From Allacma fusca (taxonomy: Eukaryota; Arthropoda; Collembola; Symphypleona; Sminthuridae): a stretch of 64,000 nt of DNA. The translations under genes were made by a program, and so were the position numbers. Location of the stretch: positions 22,878,001 through 22,942,000 of the forward strand of contig OX359246.1 of assembly GCA_947179485.1 (NCBI GenBank). The letters are read 5' to 3'. Positions 30,648-43,383 of the stretch are shown here, piece by piece; within the stretch, counting starts at the first letter, position 1, and each line of letters starts with the position of its first letter. A model generated the notes under the pieces. It did not search any database and was not told the origin of the DNA. It was given only the letters and a program-made list of their open reading frames with translations.

Positions 30648-32805
30648 AAAGGCTTCTTTACCAAACGTCACTGACAGTTAAACGAATTGTAGAAGTATGT
30701 GACGATGAAAGGACTAAAGGGGTGCTAATCCAGACGCTACAAAATTCATTTACAAAATTTGATACAAAGTTCAAACTTACAAGTTTTTGAAACCAAGTGG
30801 ATATTACACTGAGCCCGAATAAATAATCCTTCGGACGAACAAGAAAGCTAGCATGAAAACTAATCAAGTATTCACAAAGATAAGGAAGGACCCAATAGCG
30901 CAGCTATTGACAAGTTTTCCAGAAATTCCTGGAGTTGTAGTCAACACTTAGCTACAAGCTGTACAATGTATTAAAATCAGCACTGCTATTCAGGGCTAAT
31001 GTGCAAGTAATTTTTAGAAAATCACAAATCTAATCTATGAAATTCCTTACTCTTCTCGTGGTTTTTATTCTTTTATTCTTCGGCGTACTACAAATATACA
31101 ATATTACAGATTGTTACCAAATTCAAATTTGAAATCATCGAACATCATCACCACAACATCTTTTGTCAACACACTAGTATGAGTTAATCCAAAATGTGGG
31201 ACCTCTTCTTCGATAGTGGACAATCAGGAACGAACCTAGGCACAAATTCTTTAAAGGTTTGCTTAGCAATTGCTGAAATTACATAAATATTTTCAAAATT
31301 GAAATGTCTCGACATCAAATTTTGTTAAGTACTTAAAAATATCAGTAACATTCCCAGTCTAGAGATTGATACGACAGCTTCACCACTATACATAATACAG
31401 TTATGCCATGACAGTGAGACGAAGAAGTTGCGTGTTTCTGAAGGTTCAAGGCGTAATTATATTTGCTTTTTAGTAGCTCAATTAAATTGATAAGTGTCTC
31501 TGTATGGATGCAATTTAAATAGTCAGTTGCTTTATATTTTCTTGTAAAACCAAAAAGAAATCTCCAGTAACTCTTTTCCGTCCGCTCTCTAACAAATCCA
31601 AAACACTTCCCGTCTCTCTCATTACAGAATTGCATTGTGACCAATATATTACATTTTTAAATTATATTTTTTTAGTACTTTCAAAAGTACTTTTATTTCA
31701 ACAATAACAAATAATGAACAGATTTCGATGTCCTGTTACGTCAGTTATCAGTTGACGTTGACCATCCTGAACTGAGCAAGTTTAATGCGCGAATCCTCGT
31801 TAACAACTGTGCTATGTGGACTTATCCAAACTAGCCACATGTTCAAAAATAAGTAAAACACTAATCTGTCGAATCAATACCACACTAAGGAGAGTTCCTC
31901 CAGTGACTGTTTGGCGAACCAATTTGCAGGAATTTACTTGTTTCAGGTTTATTCTATTCTATAATTTAATACCTCAGGTGGCTGGATGTTCCGGAATAAT
32001 TTGTAATGTAATGTGAGAATTTAACATCGTTCCCATCTACACAATACTAATGAGCAGGTCCAGAAAATCTCTTTCGCACAGGTGCACATTTTTTTATTTT
32101 TCACACACATTACTCGATGGAAATATATAATAGGAATAGGAGCTCCACGCTTTATTACATGGCTCACTTGCAGAGTGAGCATGAAGAGAGTGAAGCATTC
32201 TGCATAAATTGTATATACAGATACATACGCATAATCATATATGAAGAGGTTGAAGTTTACCTACACACATACCCTATTAAACTATACAAGAAGGGACCGA
32301 AAGGAATTGTCAGGATTCCGTAAAAGCAATAATTATTTTCATGCGATAAAGTAATAAAATAAATATTGTGTATAGCAAAGTATTACATATGTACATGATG
32401 TGTCTAACACCTCTATATTCGTGATATTGTTTTATAACTCTTGCTTTGGGCAGACTCATGGGAACCTGAACATCATGCGATTTTTAATAACTTAATATAA
32501 TATAAGTAGCAATATATCACCTGATTTAAAACTGCTTATAATAGAAACATTTCAACTGTTCCGAAATAGTCTTCACAGAGCTACCGGCTGATATGGAAAT
32601 CTCATATGTATATGTACATAAATACATTGCCATATTACCATACACTACAACTTCAGTTGTCTCCTTTCTTCAAAATTAAAAGTTTTAAGTTGTAATTAAC
32701 TGTTCCGAATCTTGGCAGCATAATAGTAATATTTGGCTCACAGTTTTGTAAGACTTTCTCATTTTCAGATATTAAAGTTTCCAATCAAAGTAGTGAGCAA
32801 GTGCT
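30648..32805. other. spacer upstream of the elongase gene
   Basis: A 100-codon frame at 31342-31644 (-) and several shorter ones show no known domain. A CAG acceptor at ~32768, followed by 37 bases before the elongase ATG, suggests that a non-coding first exon of that gene lies in this spacer. Nothing else is supported. Confidence 0.4.
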
Positions 32806-33991
32806 ATGATTAATATGGAACCAGAAGAAATAATCTGCCAGGACTTAAATCCGAGGTGTTCTTCAGAAATATTTAATTGTACACTTTCGGACAATTTTAG
32901 ATTTAAATTTGAAGCCCAATTTGACTATCGAGTAACAAGGAGATGGATGGAGGAAAATTGGACCTCGGGCTTTTATCTCGTTGGAATTTATGTAGCCTTC
33001 ATATTTGCGGTGCAGAATTGGATGAAGACAAGGCCACGCTTTACTTTGCAAGGGTCCCTGATTGTTTGGAATTTGCTTTTGGCAATGTTTTCTATTTTTG
33101 GAACTTTTCGGATGGTTCCAGAAATGCTGGATTTACTCAATAAGCCGAGTGGGTTTCATCAATCCGTTTGTTCTCCTTTGTAAGTAATTTTTGTTTACGA
33201 ATTTGAGGAAATTTTTGACGCTCAGCATGTCAATAAGTGAAATTAGGATACGTCTATGAATTTCAGGGAGGACCATAGCCCCACGTTTGCTTTGTGGGCC
33301 TGTCTGTTTGTTCTCTCAAAGGGACCGGAATTAGGGGACACTGTTTTCATTGTTTTGCGTAAACAGCCCTTGATATTCCTTCACTGGTACCATCACGTGA
33401 CAGTCCTCCTTTACTCATGGTACACTTACCAGCAGTATACTGGGCCTTCTCGTTGGTTTATTATAATGAATTTTTCGGTACATGCTGTCATGTACTCTTA
33501 CTATGCATTGAGAGCTCTCAGATTTCGAGTACCGCGTCAAATTGCAGCTACCATCACCAGCCTCCAGGTACAGTCATAAATTTCCATAGCAGTGGAGTAT
33601 CTTTACATTATAAAATTTTGAATTATTTTAAAACAATCCTCTGCCGTCAGTTTTTTTCTTCACATTTGGATGTCATGATTTGCTTTATTATATGTAGATT
33701 GTGCAAATGGTGGTTGGAGTGACCGTTAATTTCCACGCGCTTGGAGCAAAAATGGCGGGAACGCAGTGCGATGCCCCGTTTGATAATATAATCTGGGCGT
33801 TGACCATGTACGGATCTTATTTCTACTTATTTGTGAATTTCTTCCGAAAATCTTACATGAGGAATAGGATAGGCGGAGCAGGTCTGGGGGGACCCAGTCA
33901 CTCCAAACTGTATGGGATTCCTATAGGATGCAAGTTCTGTGAGAAAATGTACCAGAAATCCCACAAGCCATATAGGATCTTATACAAATAA
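32806..33991 (+). CDS. ELOVL6-like very-long-chain fatty-acid elongase
   Basis: Condensing enzyme of the ER fatty-acid elongation cycle, joining malonyl-CoA to a long acyl-CoA. Exons 32806-33179, 33267-33567 and 33698-33991 join in phase (donors GTAAGT and GTACAG, acceptors TTTCAG and TGTAG) to give 322 residues, several of them in membrane helices. Landmarks are KGPELGDT, the catalytic histidine box HWYHH (164-168), [16 protein letters not shown], and the C-terminal helix with [13 protein letters not shown]. The wording of these motifs is that of the ELOVL6 branch (saturated C12-C16 substrates). The final 32 or so codons come from a MITE inserted at 33895, so the usual basic C-terminus is replaced. 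A second ATG at 32815 is an equally good start. Confidence 0.88.
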
Positions 33992-34944
33992 TTCAGCTCG
34001 TCAGAAACTGGCACTCGATTCTTATAAGAGAGGGTACCATAGGAAGTTTTTGGAAAAATCCTATAAGTTGGGTAGCACAAATATTGCAAGTGCGAGTACC
34101 ATAGGACATTTTCAGAAAAATCCTATAAGCGGGGGGTACCATAGGAAGTTTTTAAAAAAATCCTATAAGTTGGGTGCCGCATATCCTGCAAGTTCGAGTA
34201 CTATAGGACATTGTCAGAAAAATCCTATGGTTTCGGGTACCATAGGACATTTTTATAAAAATCCTGTACTTGCTTTGACAAGGATTCTGCGCTCCTCATC
34301 GTTTGTGCAAGACATATATTATAACCGCCAAATTCGCCATACTTAATCAACAGCAGTTGTCATTCACATGTTCTTTGGTTGTGATGAACGTCAAATCGGC
34401 TTACCTGTTCTGTAGATTGTTTCAATTTTAACTTACAATTAGTAATAGTAAGACAAGCGAAAAATACAAAAAGTGTGTGTTTTGTTCTTTTTTTTCAATT
34501 CATACGTGAAATTATTTACTTGTGACTGCAATTTTATTTTGTAGTGTTACATGTTATTTCCACAGAACTGCAGTGAAGGGTGTATTAATATTGACAATTT
34601 GAGATGTATATGTATGAAAACGTTAATGGCAGTTGGCTTAATTGTTTAGACAATTGTAAATATTGTAAATATTTACAATTGTCTAAAAATTAAACTAACT
34701 GTAGTACAGATGGCTATGTAGTTTTAATTTCGGAGGAAAATGGAGTAGAAGTAGAGAAGTGCATAAGATAATAATAAATTTTCAACTATAGGACAAGCTA
34801 GAGAAAATCCCATGCGAGGTTGGGACTAGTAACTATGGGATAGTATAGGATCCTGTAGTAAAATCGTTTGAGATATCGTCCGCAGATCTGATACTTTTAT
34901 CCTATAGATTTTACATGTAGGATCCTATACATTTGGAGTGACTG
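33895..34944. mobile_element. TIR element (MITE, 1.05 kb) inserted in the last elongase exon
   Basis: Ends are inverted repeats beginning CAGTCACTCCAAA and continuing imperfectly through GTATAGGATCCTA-like sequence. The interior left half has about four tandem units of roughly 55 bases built on CCATAGGA...AAAAATCCTATAAG. The right half has a 20-base-arm palindrome at 34645-34687. The flanking 8-mers GGGGGACC and GGGAAAGA are only loosely alike, so the superfamily (hAT-like from the CAG start) is uncertain. It has no transposase. Confidence 0.75.
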
Positions 34945-36605
34945 GGGAAAGACCAAAAACAAATAATTTAAAATCAGCTCTTATTCCTTGTTTCAAAGTA
35001 GGGCTTATAAACAGTGTTTGTATTTAATGTAGCTAATTTTGTGTACTACAGCAAGATGAGCTAAATGAGTATCAAAACAGAACATTATGTACATTCGGAA
35101 TGCATGGGGGAATTATTCAATAAAAAATTAAAATAAAGAATTCAGACTTCCATAACGTTTTTCCTGTTGTGGTGTGATTGGGAATTACAAACCAGTCATT
35201 CCAGTTTTATTTTTATTGAACAAGGTCACAGCCAGTTGGCGACACTTTAAAAAGCGTCAGCCGACACAATCTCCCAAGCCACATCAAATATAACCCAAAT
35301 ATTTCTTTAATGGAATTCAATCAAACTATCCAAGCTATTTTATCTGCAATACAAAAATGTTATCAATTATTATTGACTGCACAATCTTTTAACTCCCACT
35401 TCAGTAATTGTATCAAAATTTCCCTCGTCTAATTTCCAACATTATCTGGACAAGCATTTGATTCCAAAGAATTATTAAATGAGAGTAAAAACCACTTCTA
35501 TGTATACATTTAAAAAAATTTATAGACGTAAATTGATGCTCTGAGCTGGAATGGCGTGGAAAAGTTTTTCTTAGAATCATTCACTAATTTATTCTAAGAT
35601 CATATCATTACTTTATAATGCCAGAGATAAATTATGCTATTTTTCTTAGAAATAACTCCCAAGAAGTTTAACAATCTGAGAAGAGTTGTTAACTCAGTAT
35701 CAACTCTTCATCAGCTTGTTCGACTCCTTGGGAGCCTCACACACCCCTATAGAAGTTACAAAACATGACTCTGAATGGGAAGTATATACGTGTACGTACA
35801 TATGTACGTACTAAGAGCATCAATTTTGACGAATAACTTTTGAGCGAAGGTACACATTATGAAGCACCCCTATGAATAATCTTGCCATATTTCACATTTG
35901 CTAAACTGCACTACTAGCACCTGGAGGATTCTATATATATAGCTGCAACTACAGTTCTAGCAAGCTATTAAAACTCAGTTCTTCAATAGCTCCATTTTTC
36001 CTCCTGTTCCTTTAGAAATATTCGATCAAATTTGGACCTACTTAAAATTCAATATCATGACATCACCATATGCTTCCCGGATTTGTCGACCCTGAAATCA
36101 GTGCATTTTATTCGGTCCAAAATTATAATATTTTTTTGACGTGAACTTGCAATTTGGAAGTATTAATATTAATTTCCTTCCCTAGCCCTCATGAATAACG
36201 ATGATGACAAATACGTGATTTCCTCATTTTGAATAAAATTATTTCCGAAGTTTGTCAAAATATGTTTCATTGACCTAGATCAAGAGTTATAATCAAGCGA
36301 GAAAAAATCAGAGTTTTCGTTCCGATTTCAGACCTGACAATATTTCGAAATCTCGATGAATAATTTCCCTGGATTCTAGCTGCAATTTGGGCTGAATCAG
36401 TCTCCCTACTGGTATGAAAAAAATTAAGAATACAGTCACTTTCACTCAAATGTTTTTCTAATTAAAAAAATCAGCCGTGATACAGAGTACAAATTTATTC
36501 TAAAGTTTGGTAATGCATGTAAATATTTTGACGGTACTTTATTGTTTATTGAAAAAAAAATGATCAAAGTGGTAATCGGTGGTGATCGGTAATAATTGCG
36601 CCCGT
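34945..36605. other. spacer, nothing recognised
   Basis: Native elongase 3' sequence probably resumes at 34945, where one frame reads a lysine-rich KTKNK tail and then stops. The rest is AT-rich with no gene, repeat or RNA structure that I can support. Confidence 0.4.
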
Positions 36606-37275
36606 TTAAATCCTTTTCTGACAAATCACCCTCCGCTCCCGCCGACAATCTTCGTAAATGAATTCTGCTCTCAAAGGGTAGCACCCGGGTGAAGAGCCCG
36701 GTGGACGATTACAATTTTGGAACAATCCCAAACAGCCGTACCAACTGTACTCTGGAGACACTGCAGCAGCTGGATTGGGGTAAGTTGTGACAGAATTAAT
36801 CAAATCAAAATTCTTCCCCCCTGTTGCCCAAATCAATGCAGAATCCCCAAATTGAAATCCTGACGTCCAAATAACATCCCCAGAAGATACGTTTTTATTT
36901 TGGGCAGTAAACCAATCATCAATTAATTTCAGCTCATCCTCTGACTCAACAGCGATTAATTCCAAACCATTAAAAATGTTCTTACATACGTGACGGAGAG
37001 CCGTGGGAAAATCTGCAATCTATAATCAGGATTAAAAAGTATTAAGTTATAATAATTTATTATTGTGTTTATCTCCCAGAAAAACCAGAAAAAAGTATTG
37101 ATAATCCCACAAATTTAATAATCATACTCACCACTGCCTCTGTCATGTATATTTCTTTAGTTGATGTATTCCCAATGAGGATCAAGTCCTCGGAAGGATT
37201 CCTCCATTCCCTAGCCAAGCCATTTTTAATGAGAAAAAGAACGCAAAATAGTACAGAAATAAAATGCGTGTACAT
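36606..37275 (-). CDS. secreted C-type lectin-like protein
   Basis: Two exons, 37275-37132 and 37019-36606, join in phase 0 (donor GTGAGT, acceptor TTATAG) to give 185 residues. Residues 1-21 are a signal peptide (hydrophobic core FISVLFCVLFLI). From about residue 50 the protein follows the C-type lectin fold: a cysteine in the first helix (RHVC), LIAVESEDEL, a W-TSG-F strand-loop pair, a W-ATGG turn, W-YGC-L, and the closing C-R-R-E-R-R-V-I-C. The calcium-ligand WND triplet is absent (FIYEDC stands there) and no EPN or QPD is seen, so sugar binding by the classical calcium site is unlikely. A role in immunity or cuticle is possible but not shown by the sequence. Confidence 0.78.
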
Positions 37276-38882
37276 GTTTGTAAACTGAACCTTTTAAAAC
37301 CCCCAATTCAAGGCAAAAACGTTATGTTTAAAAAATACAATGAGCCTTTTATATATGTACTTTACGCAGTTCCCCAAAACACAGCTGTTTTGTGGTTTCC
37401 AACTTCAGCCATCCCCAATATTGAGACTGAAAGATTTATGTATGTGCTACTGATGATTATATTTCCAAACAACACTTCATTATTTTAGCTCTGCTCTTAA
37501 GTTATTATGTAATCAAGCTGTGAAACAACCTGTGAGAAAAAAATTAGAGCTTAAATGTTTAGACTTAACTATTTTAGAAATAAATTATGCGTGATTACTT
37601 AAATGGGCTTCAAATTGCATAATCCCCCTCCATATACACACGCATCCCACATTTCTTTTGAGTGATGGACTTTGGATCGGTATCGAAGCACATGCAATAC
37701 CATTATTTATTACATGATGCAACTCCTATTAGCGTTGAGACCATCACAAAACAGGGATGCTGGCTCTGAATATCTACACCCAGGACGCACATGCTTAAAA
37801 ACAAGGAGTGTGCTATGAGTGATGAGCATGTCAAAAATTAGGGTAGCATGTACTGCTGACATCTCACTGTCAGCATCCACAATAATGAAGCACTTCAAAT
37901 TCAAACCGTACTAAAAGTAAGCATAAGCTTTGTACGCTTGCCGAATACTGATGAATGTAGTAATCACATGTGTATACATTTCTAGAGTAAACTCGTGCTG
38001 TATGAGAGTAAGCAAACCAAGAGCAAAATTTGGACACTGACAAATCAATTCGGGTACAAATAGATACTACTGCAACAGTACAGCCCCGTTAAAATTTGAT
38101 TCATAAATACAACACAATTATTCACACTTTTTGCCGGTACGAAAATTATCCAGTATTGAAAAATCCTCTGAATATAATTATATAATTGTATTTTTATTTT
38201 TTAAATAAAGTTGATATTTAAACTTCTGCAAAAATAATAGTTACTGTTATTTGCATAAATTAGACCCCGAATTTTGAGCCGCACATATAACCCTGGATTG
38301 AATTTTGGCTGATGTTGAACATAAGTGTGTCGTGTGCTCATGCAATGTCAAAACAAATATCGCTAATTGTAAGTCATGACTTACGGTTGCAAGAAAAGCA
38401 TATGACACGCTCCTGAGAATTATTTCTTCGAAATTACTTCAAATACTTCCCAATAGCGGTTAAGCCTTAAACTCGTATTCCTTCTAAAGAACTAACTCCC
38501 GGGAAGGACACGTGCGTATATTGTAGATATGACATAAAAATGCAAGTTAATGTACTCAGAAGCGTCAAAATAATTCACGTGTAGCGTGGGGATTACTCAC
38601 ACAAGGAAAATGTCTACCACTGATTTCCTTGACCTCACAACTGAAATACAGCGTAGAAATTAGGCAGGCTATAACACAATCAATATTGCATTCTGGTTAG
38701 ACACTTCGAGTGTATTCAGTCTTACTTATTACGCACAATACATATCGAAAATACAGTAAAATACTCCACCCAAGTATTTAATAATAAAACACTGTTTTTA
38801 AAATCATTTATTAAAAGCCAACCACGCCACAAAAATTTCAACTACAGTACAATTATTATACACAAATCATTACTTTTGCTGA
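37276..38882. other. spacer between lectin-like and F-box genes
   Basis: Divergent promoter region between the two genes. No open frame with a recognisable domain and no clear repeat; no convincing TATA box could be chosen. Confidence 0.4.
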
Positions 38883-40327
38883 ATGAAAATGATTCGAGAG
38901 CAAGGATCAAAAGGTTGGCAGATTGATTTAGTAAGTGTTAAATTTTCTTCTGCGGAGTTTAATGTTTAAAATACTGTGGCCTCTCGCTACTAAAAAAATC
39001 TCAAATTGAATAAAATTCTTTTTGAATTTTACAACGAAATTAATGTTGGATATGTTCTGTGAAATGAAAATTAATCAATGCCTTTTATTAGTATTCTTGT
39101 CTTTTTGAACAGATACTCCACAAGATTTTCTCATACCTTTCCAAAGCAGACCTACTCAACTGCTCTTTAGTCAACTTGTGCTGGAGCTTCAATGCAAGAG
39201 CTGCACTTCGGAAAAGGGACTGTATGGCAATTATCAATGGGAAATGCTCATGTCAGGATATTCGCAACCTATGTTCAACCTTGCAGACATCCTCCAACAT
39301 ACCATTTAATGGGCTATATTTTTCCAACAAATATTCCTTATGCCTTGGAGGACCTCACGTCAATTTCACATCCGAAGACATCAATGCATTTAAAAATATC
39401 AGACTCCAGCATGTGAAACTACACTACGGAAACGAGTCCGTTTGCTCATCCCTCACTTTTATCGATATCATCATTCGCCATGATAATAATAACATACTTA
39501 CTATAGAAATCAAAGACTCTGGTTACCATCATCATCATTCATTTGTCAAAATGCCGGACCCGATGCTATTTACCAACTTGAGAATCCTAACAATTCCCTG
39601 CGGAATCAATGAAGACCTTTTAACAGACCTGCTATCCGCGTCTCCCAACTTACAAGAAATTCATGGAGGAGTTTATTCCCCGGAAATTAAAGTACTTGCG
39701 GAAATCGGAAAGATACATTTGGTTAAAGAATTACAGTTCAAATATATGGATGCATTGGGCCGTCGCCTGGACCATAAAGCTTGTAGGGCTTTTATTCAAG
39801 CAAAACCAAAGCTTGTAAAACTTTCTGCACATGCGTTCTATTTCCAGAGAAATAAGAAACATGAATATTATTGGAGTATTTCGGAGTCCATTTTGGAAAG
39901 TGGACGTAGCTCATTGGAATTTTTGGAGATTGACTTTCAAACTTTGCTGCTGCTAGTGACCACTAAACAAATAATTGGTTTTGATAGATTGCGTGTTCTT
40001 CAGTTGGAGGTCCCGAATAGGAATTTGAGTCCTGGTAGTTTGGAGTTTGATTGGAAGACTTTATTTCCGAATTTAACAACATTTGTACTTATTTTAGTTT
40101 CTGACAAATCCTCAATCAGTTCTACTAATGAGGGCTCCAAGAGCTATATTAACAATAAGTCTTCACCTTGTCGTTCCGTATTAGATGTTACTGTCTATAA
40201 TGCAAGTTATGAACCTGCACCAAATAACCTTTGTCAATTTTTAGGTGCAATATTCCCAGCCGCCACTCATTTTAAAACCGAATGTGTATCTTCAAATTTC
40301 AAAAATGCTAGGAAATATTATACATAA
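38883..40327 (+). CDS. F-box protein with leucine-rich-repeat-like tail
   Basis: Probable substrate receptor of an SCF-type (Skp1-Cullin-F-box) ubiquitin ligase. Exon 1 (38883-38930, 16 codons, donor GTAAGT) joins in phase 0 to exon 2 (39113-40327, acceptor GAACAG), giving 420 residues. Residues ~15-45 form the F-box: DLILHKIFSYLSKADLLNCSLVNLCW, here broken as DLILHKIFSYL and SKADLLNCSLVN-x-x-W. The rest alternates leucine-rich strands with variable segments (LRILTIPC, LVKELQFKY, LEFLEIDF, LRVLQLEVP, FPNLTTFVL), as in arthropod F-box/LRR proteins. The tail beyond ~380 is less regular. The short first exon is inferred from splice signals only; without it the F-box would lack its start. Confidence 0.72.
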
Positions 40328-40602
40328 TTACAGTATTTAATCTTGAAACACACTGCTTGGTACTTTGACGATTACAATTTCAGAGAGTTTATTCCATGAT
40401 CACATGATCACATCATACACTTACGTGTATGTATATGCCTTTATTATCCAGGTGTCTTGTGAAAATGATTTGTGAAACGGTTTCTTAAATCTGTACTGAT
40501 TGATAAATAAAAACAAAAATTTGCATACAAAAACATCCCTGAAAAGTTACATGGCAAATAGGTTTAAAAATAATGAAGCTATAAATTCATGTTCATAAGA
40601 AC
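40328..40602. other. 3' flank of the F-box gene
   Basis: AT-rich. AATAAA at about 40506 may be the polyadenylation signal of the F-box gene. Confidence 0.4.
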
Positions 40603-40659
40603 ATATCGTTGCTGAAGGGGCAAATGGTCTACATGCTTTCGTAGCATGGAGCATGCTTT

Positions 40660-40915
40660 CGTTTTACGCCGAGATTTGTACGCCGCGAAAACTCCGCGGG
40701 AGATTCTTACGCCCGGGCGGAGATTATTACGCGGGGATTATTACGCGGAGAAAATTCCGCCGGAGATTTTTACGCCACGTGAGAGAAAATTACGTGGAGA
40801 AAATTCCTCCGGAGATTTTTACGCCACGTGAGAGAAAATTACGTGGAGAAAATTCCTCCGGAGATTTTTACGCCACGTGAGAGAAAATTACGTGGAGAAA
40901 ATTCCTTCGGAGATT
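40660..40915. repeat. left subterminal array of the foldback element
   Basis: The strict part is three units of about 52 bases built on GAGATTTTTACGCCACGTGA and TTACGTGGAGAAAATTCC. Shorter ACGCGGAGA variants precede it. The array is mirrored at 42230-42420. Confidence 0.85.
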
Positions 40916-41498
40916 ATTATGCTGCATTTTAAACTACATCCGGAATAAAACAATTTAACTGCCAAGGGTAATATTTCAGTCGAATATTGTGAGACACTGT
41001 CAGTACAAATTGTGCTGGCGAATTCTGAAATGCGAGTGAGAGAAAATTCGGCACGAGATTTTTACGCGGAGTAATTATCTGTAAAACATGAATTTTATTC
41101 TTATACAGTGTTTTTTTCAAAACAGTAGTCATAAAATACACTTGGTAACATACAACAGCATAAAAGCATAATGACAGCATCCACAACGCACTAGACGAAG
41201 ACAGTGTGAATTATGCTGCTGGGAAGAGTGACAAAATTTTTTATTTATTAAGAATCTGCTATGCGGGTTTCATGCATTTGTCATCGTTGTACTGCATTTA
41301 TTGATTTGCGTTAATCAATGACAATATATATATAATAATATATAAAATATATAATAATAGCCCTGGACTGAAATTTAACTTGTTGAAATCACCTCATTTT
41401 TGACCATCTCATCTTCATGACATATATTTATAGTGGTGCCCAATCATTATGGTTGGCATTATGAATTTAAAGAATTCACTGGCGCAATTCGTACTGGC

Positions 41499-42191
41499 TA
41501 GTGCTGTCCATGGGAACGGAAATTTGGTACCCATACCTGCTCCTGTACCCATTTTTTCAGGAACTAAAGCAATGTTCCTGTTCCTGTTCCCAAAAGTACT
41601 TAAAGACTAGCAGAAAAGTACAACCTCCACATTTATTTATTTTAAAAAGCCAAATTTCAGGTCGACTTTATTAAAAATAAATAACAGCACACCATCTGTA
41701 ATACCATTAACTACTCGAATTTAAATGAGAATTCAGTAACAGTCATTAAATTAATTATCGCAGCGCAAAGTACAGTAGTAACTGAAATTAGCTAAGACAA
41801 GTAGCACTTTCAATATACTTTTGCTGAGCTAATAAGGAAAAGAGCACACTGGAGTTTTCTGAGCTACAATTTTGGGTTTAAGTTTCAGAGAATTCCATTT
41901 TTGCAACGTGTTAAATAATAATAATTTATTTTTTTGTTAAATATTGACGTGCGAAAGAGTGACTTTTTTAGAGTGAGGCTTTTTATACTATAAACTTCAT
42001 GTGAATACCGGGTAGGTACACGTTTTGTTCCTGTTCCCAAACCCGCTTTTGTTCCTATATTTTGGGAACAATTTCTATGTTCCCAAACGTTCCTAAAGTG
42101 TTTTGGGAACAAAATGTGTGATCCCGTACGCACCCATTCCTATTCCTGTTCCCAAAAACCTGGGTGTCTCCTGTTCCCATGGACGGGACTA
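41499..42191. mobile_element. hAT-type MITE, 693 bp, nested in the foldback element
   Basis: Imperfect 19-base terminal inverted repeats, starting TAGTGCTGTCCATGGGAAC on the left, are flanked by a perfect 8 bp duplication GTACTGGC (41491-41498 and 42192-42199). Subterminal regions repeat TTCCTGTTCCC/GGGAAC motifs. No transposase. Confidence 0.87.
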
Positions 42192-42460
42192 GTACTGGCA
42201 GTGTCTCACAATATTCTACAGAAAATATTAATAATCTCCGAAGGAATTCTCTCCGCGTAAATTTCTCTCACGTGGCGTAAAAATCTCCGGCGGAATTTCC
42301 TCCGCGTAAGAATCTCCGCGTAATAATCTCCACCCGGGCGTAATAATCTCCCGCGGAGTTTTCTCTGCGTAAATATCTCCGCGTAAAAATCCCCGGCGGA
42401 GTTTTCTCGTAACTCCTTTCGAACAGCACCTAGACCATTTTGCCTCTTCAGCGACGATAT

Positions 42461-43383
42461 TGTCAATCCTCGTCTCATAAGTTTAGCTCATATAAGATGA
42501 CATGGGAAGATGACATTAGGTTCAAATGAATGAGTACTTCCATAAAATTTTTTACAGGATTGCATTCTGAAGCAATTTTACGAACGGAATATCATCAATG
42601 ATAAAAAGGCAGCAGCACAAATTCTTCCTTTTCTGCATCTTGTGCTGTTGAAGGGAACTTATTCCTCCAGCTTTGCTCTCAATGTTTCCCTTCATGCTTA
42701 CAATTTTCAGTGCAGAGACCTGAGACGATAGCTCTCTGGAAAGGCCATCAAATGTTTTTCCAACATCTGACAAAATGTATTTATTAAATGAATATTTTTC
42801 ATTGAATAAGCAACTTTAAAAGTTAGTTCACACTTTCAATTTCTCTAAGTAAAATACTGATTTTGCTTCAAACATTTTGACACTGTCCATAATTTGTAGG
42901 GGAATTAATGGTCAAGATAAATGCTCAAGTTGACCTTACTACTTTCCAGCTGTAATTGACACAAATATAATTAACCCCAAGTTTATAAAACATTTTAATT
43001 TATTGTATCTATAGTTTGAAGAATTTTATTTTGTTTCAGTTGCTTCATTACAAATGTTTTTTCTCAGACAAGTCAATAATTACTATTTAATAGTTCAGAA
43101 CGACAAAGACACGTTTTGTAATACAGTTACAAACATTTTTGTAAATACCAGCCACAGTAGCTATTGATAACTTCAGATTATTGCAGTAATAATCTTATTT
43201 AGTTGTTAATAGTGGTTGTGGTTAGTATTTACAATTTCAGTGAAGAATGTAAATCATCAAAAAATGCTAATTTTAAAAATTTGTTAAAATTATAGCTAAA
43301 CTAATTAATAAAATACGAACTAAAAATAATTACGTAAACAAGTAAACTACTTCCTATTTTCACTATAAGAAACTCCTTGTAAA
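42461..43383. other. spacer, one possible exon
   Basis: A 73-codon frame at 42552-42773 (-) follows a TTGTCAG acceptor and codes a charged, coiled-coil-like segment. I do not recognise it. Nothing else is evident. Confidence 0.35.

Larger units (their letters stand above)
40603..42460. mobile_element. foldback/TIR element, 1.86 kb, family TIR ATATCGTCGCTG
   Basis: Ends are inverted repeats reading ATATCGTTGCTGAAGGGGCA at the left and ATATCGTCGCTGAAGAGGCA (reverse complement) at the right, both followed by AAATGGTCTA-type sequence. Next to each end is an array of ACGCGGAGAAAATTCC/GGAGATTTTTACGCC units in inverted orientation (about 40660-40915 and 42230-42420). The centre carries a separate hAT MITE (41499-42191). 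Two relatives with the same TIR lie at 43384 and 51635. No coding capacity. TA could be the target duplication, but it cannot be told apart from the TIR. Confidence 0.8.

Noticed and set aside
31342..31644. 100-codon minus-strand frame as a gene
   Set aside because: No domain, no partner exon and no convincing splice sites; it may be chance in AT-rich DNA.
35760..35820. Short CGTAC/GTAC-rich palindromic stretch as a regulatory site
   Set aside because: GTACGTAC-type runs are common in this AT-rich DNA and no gene is nearby.
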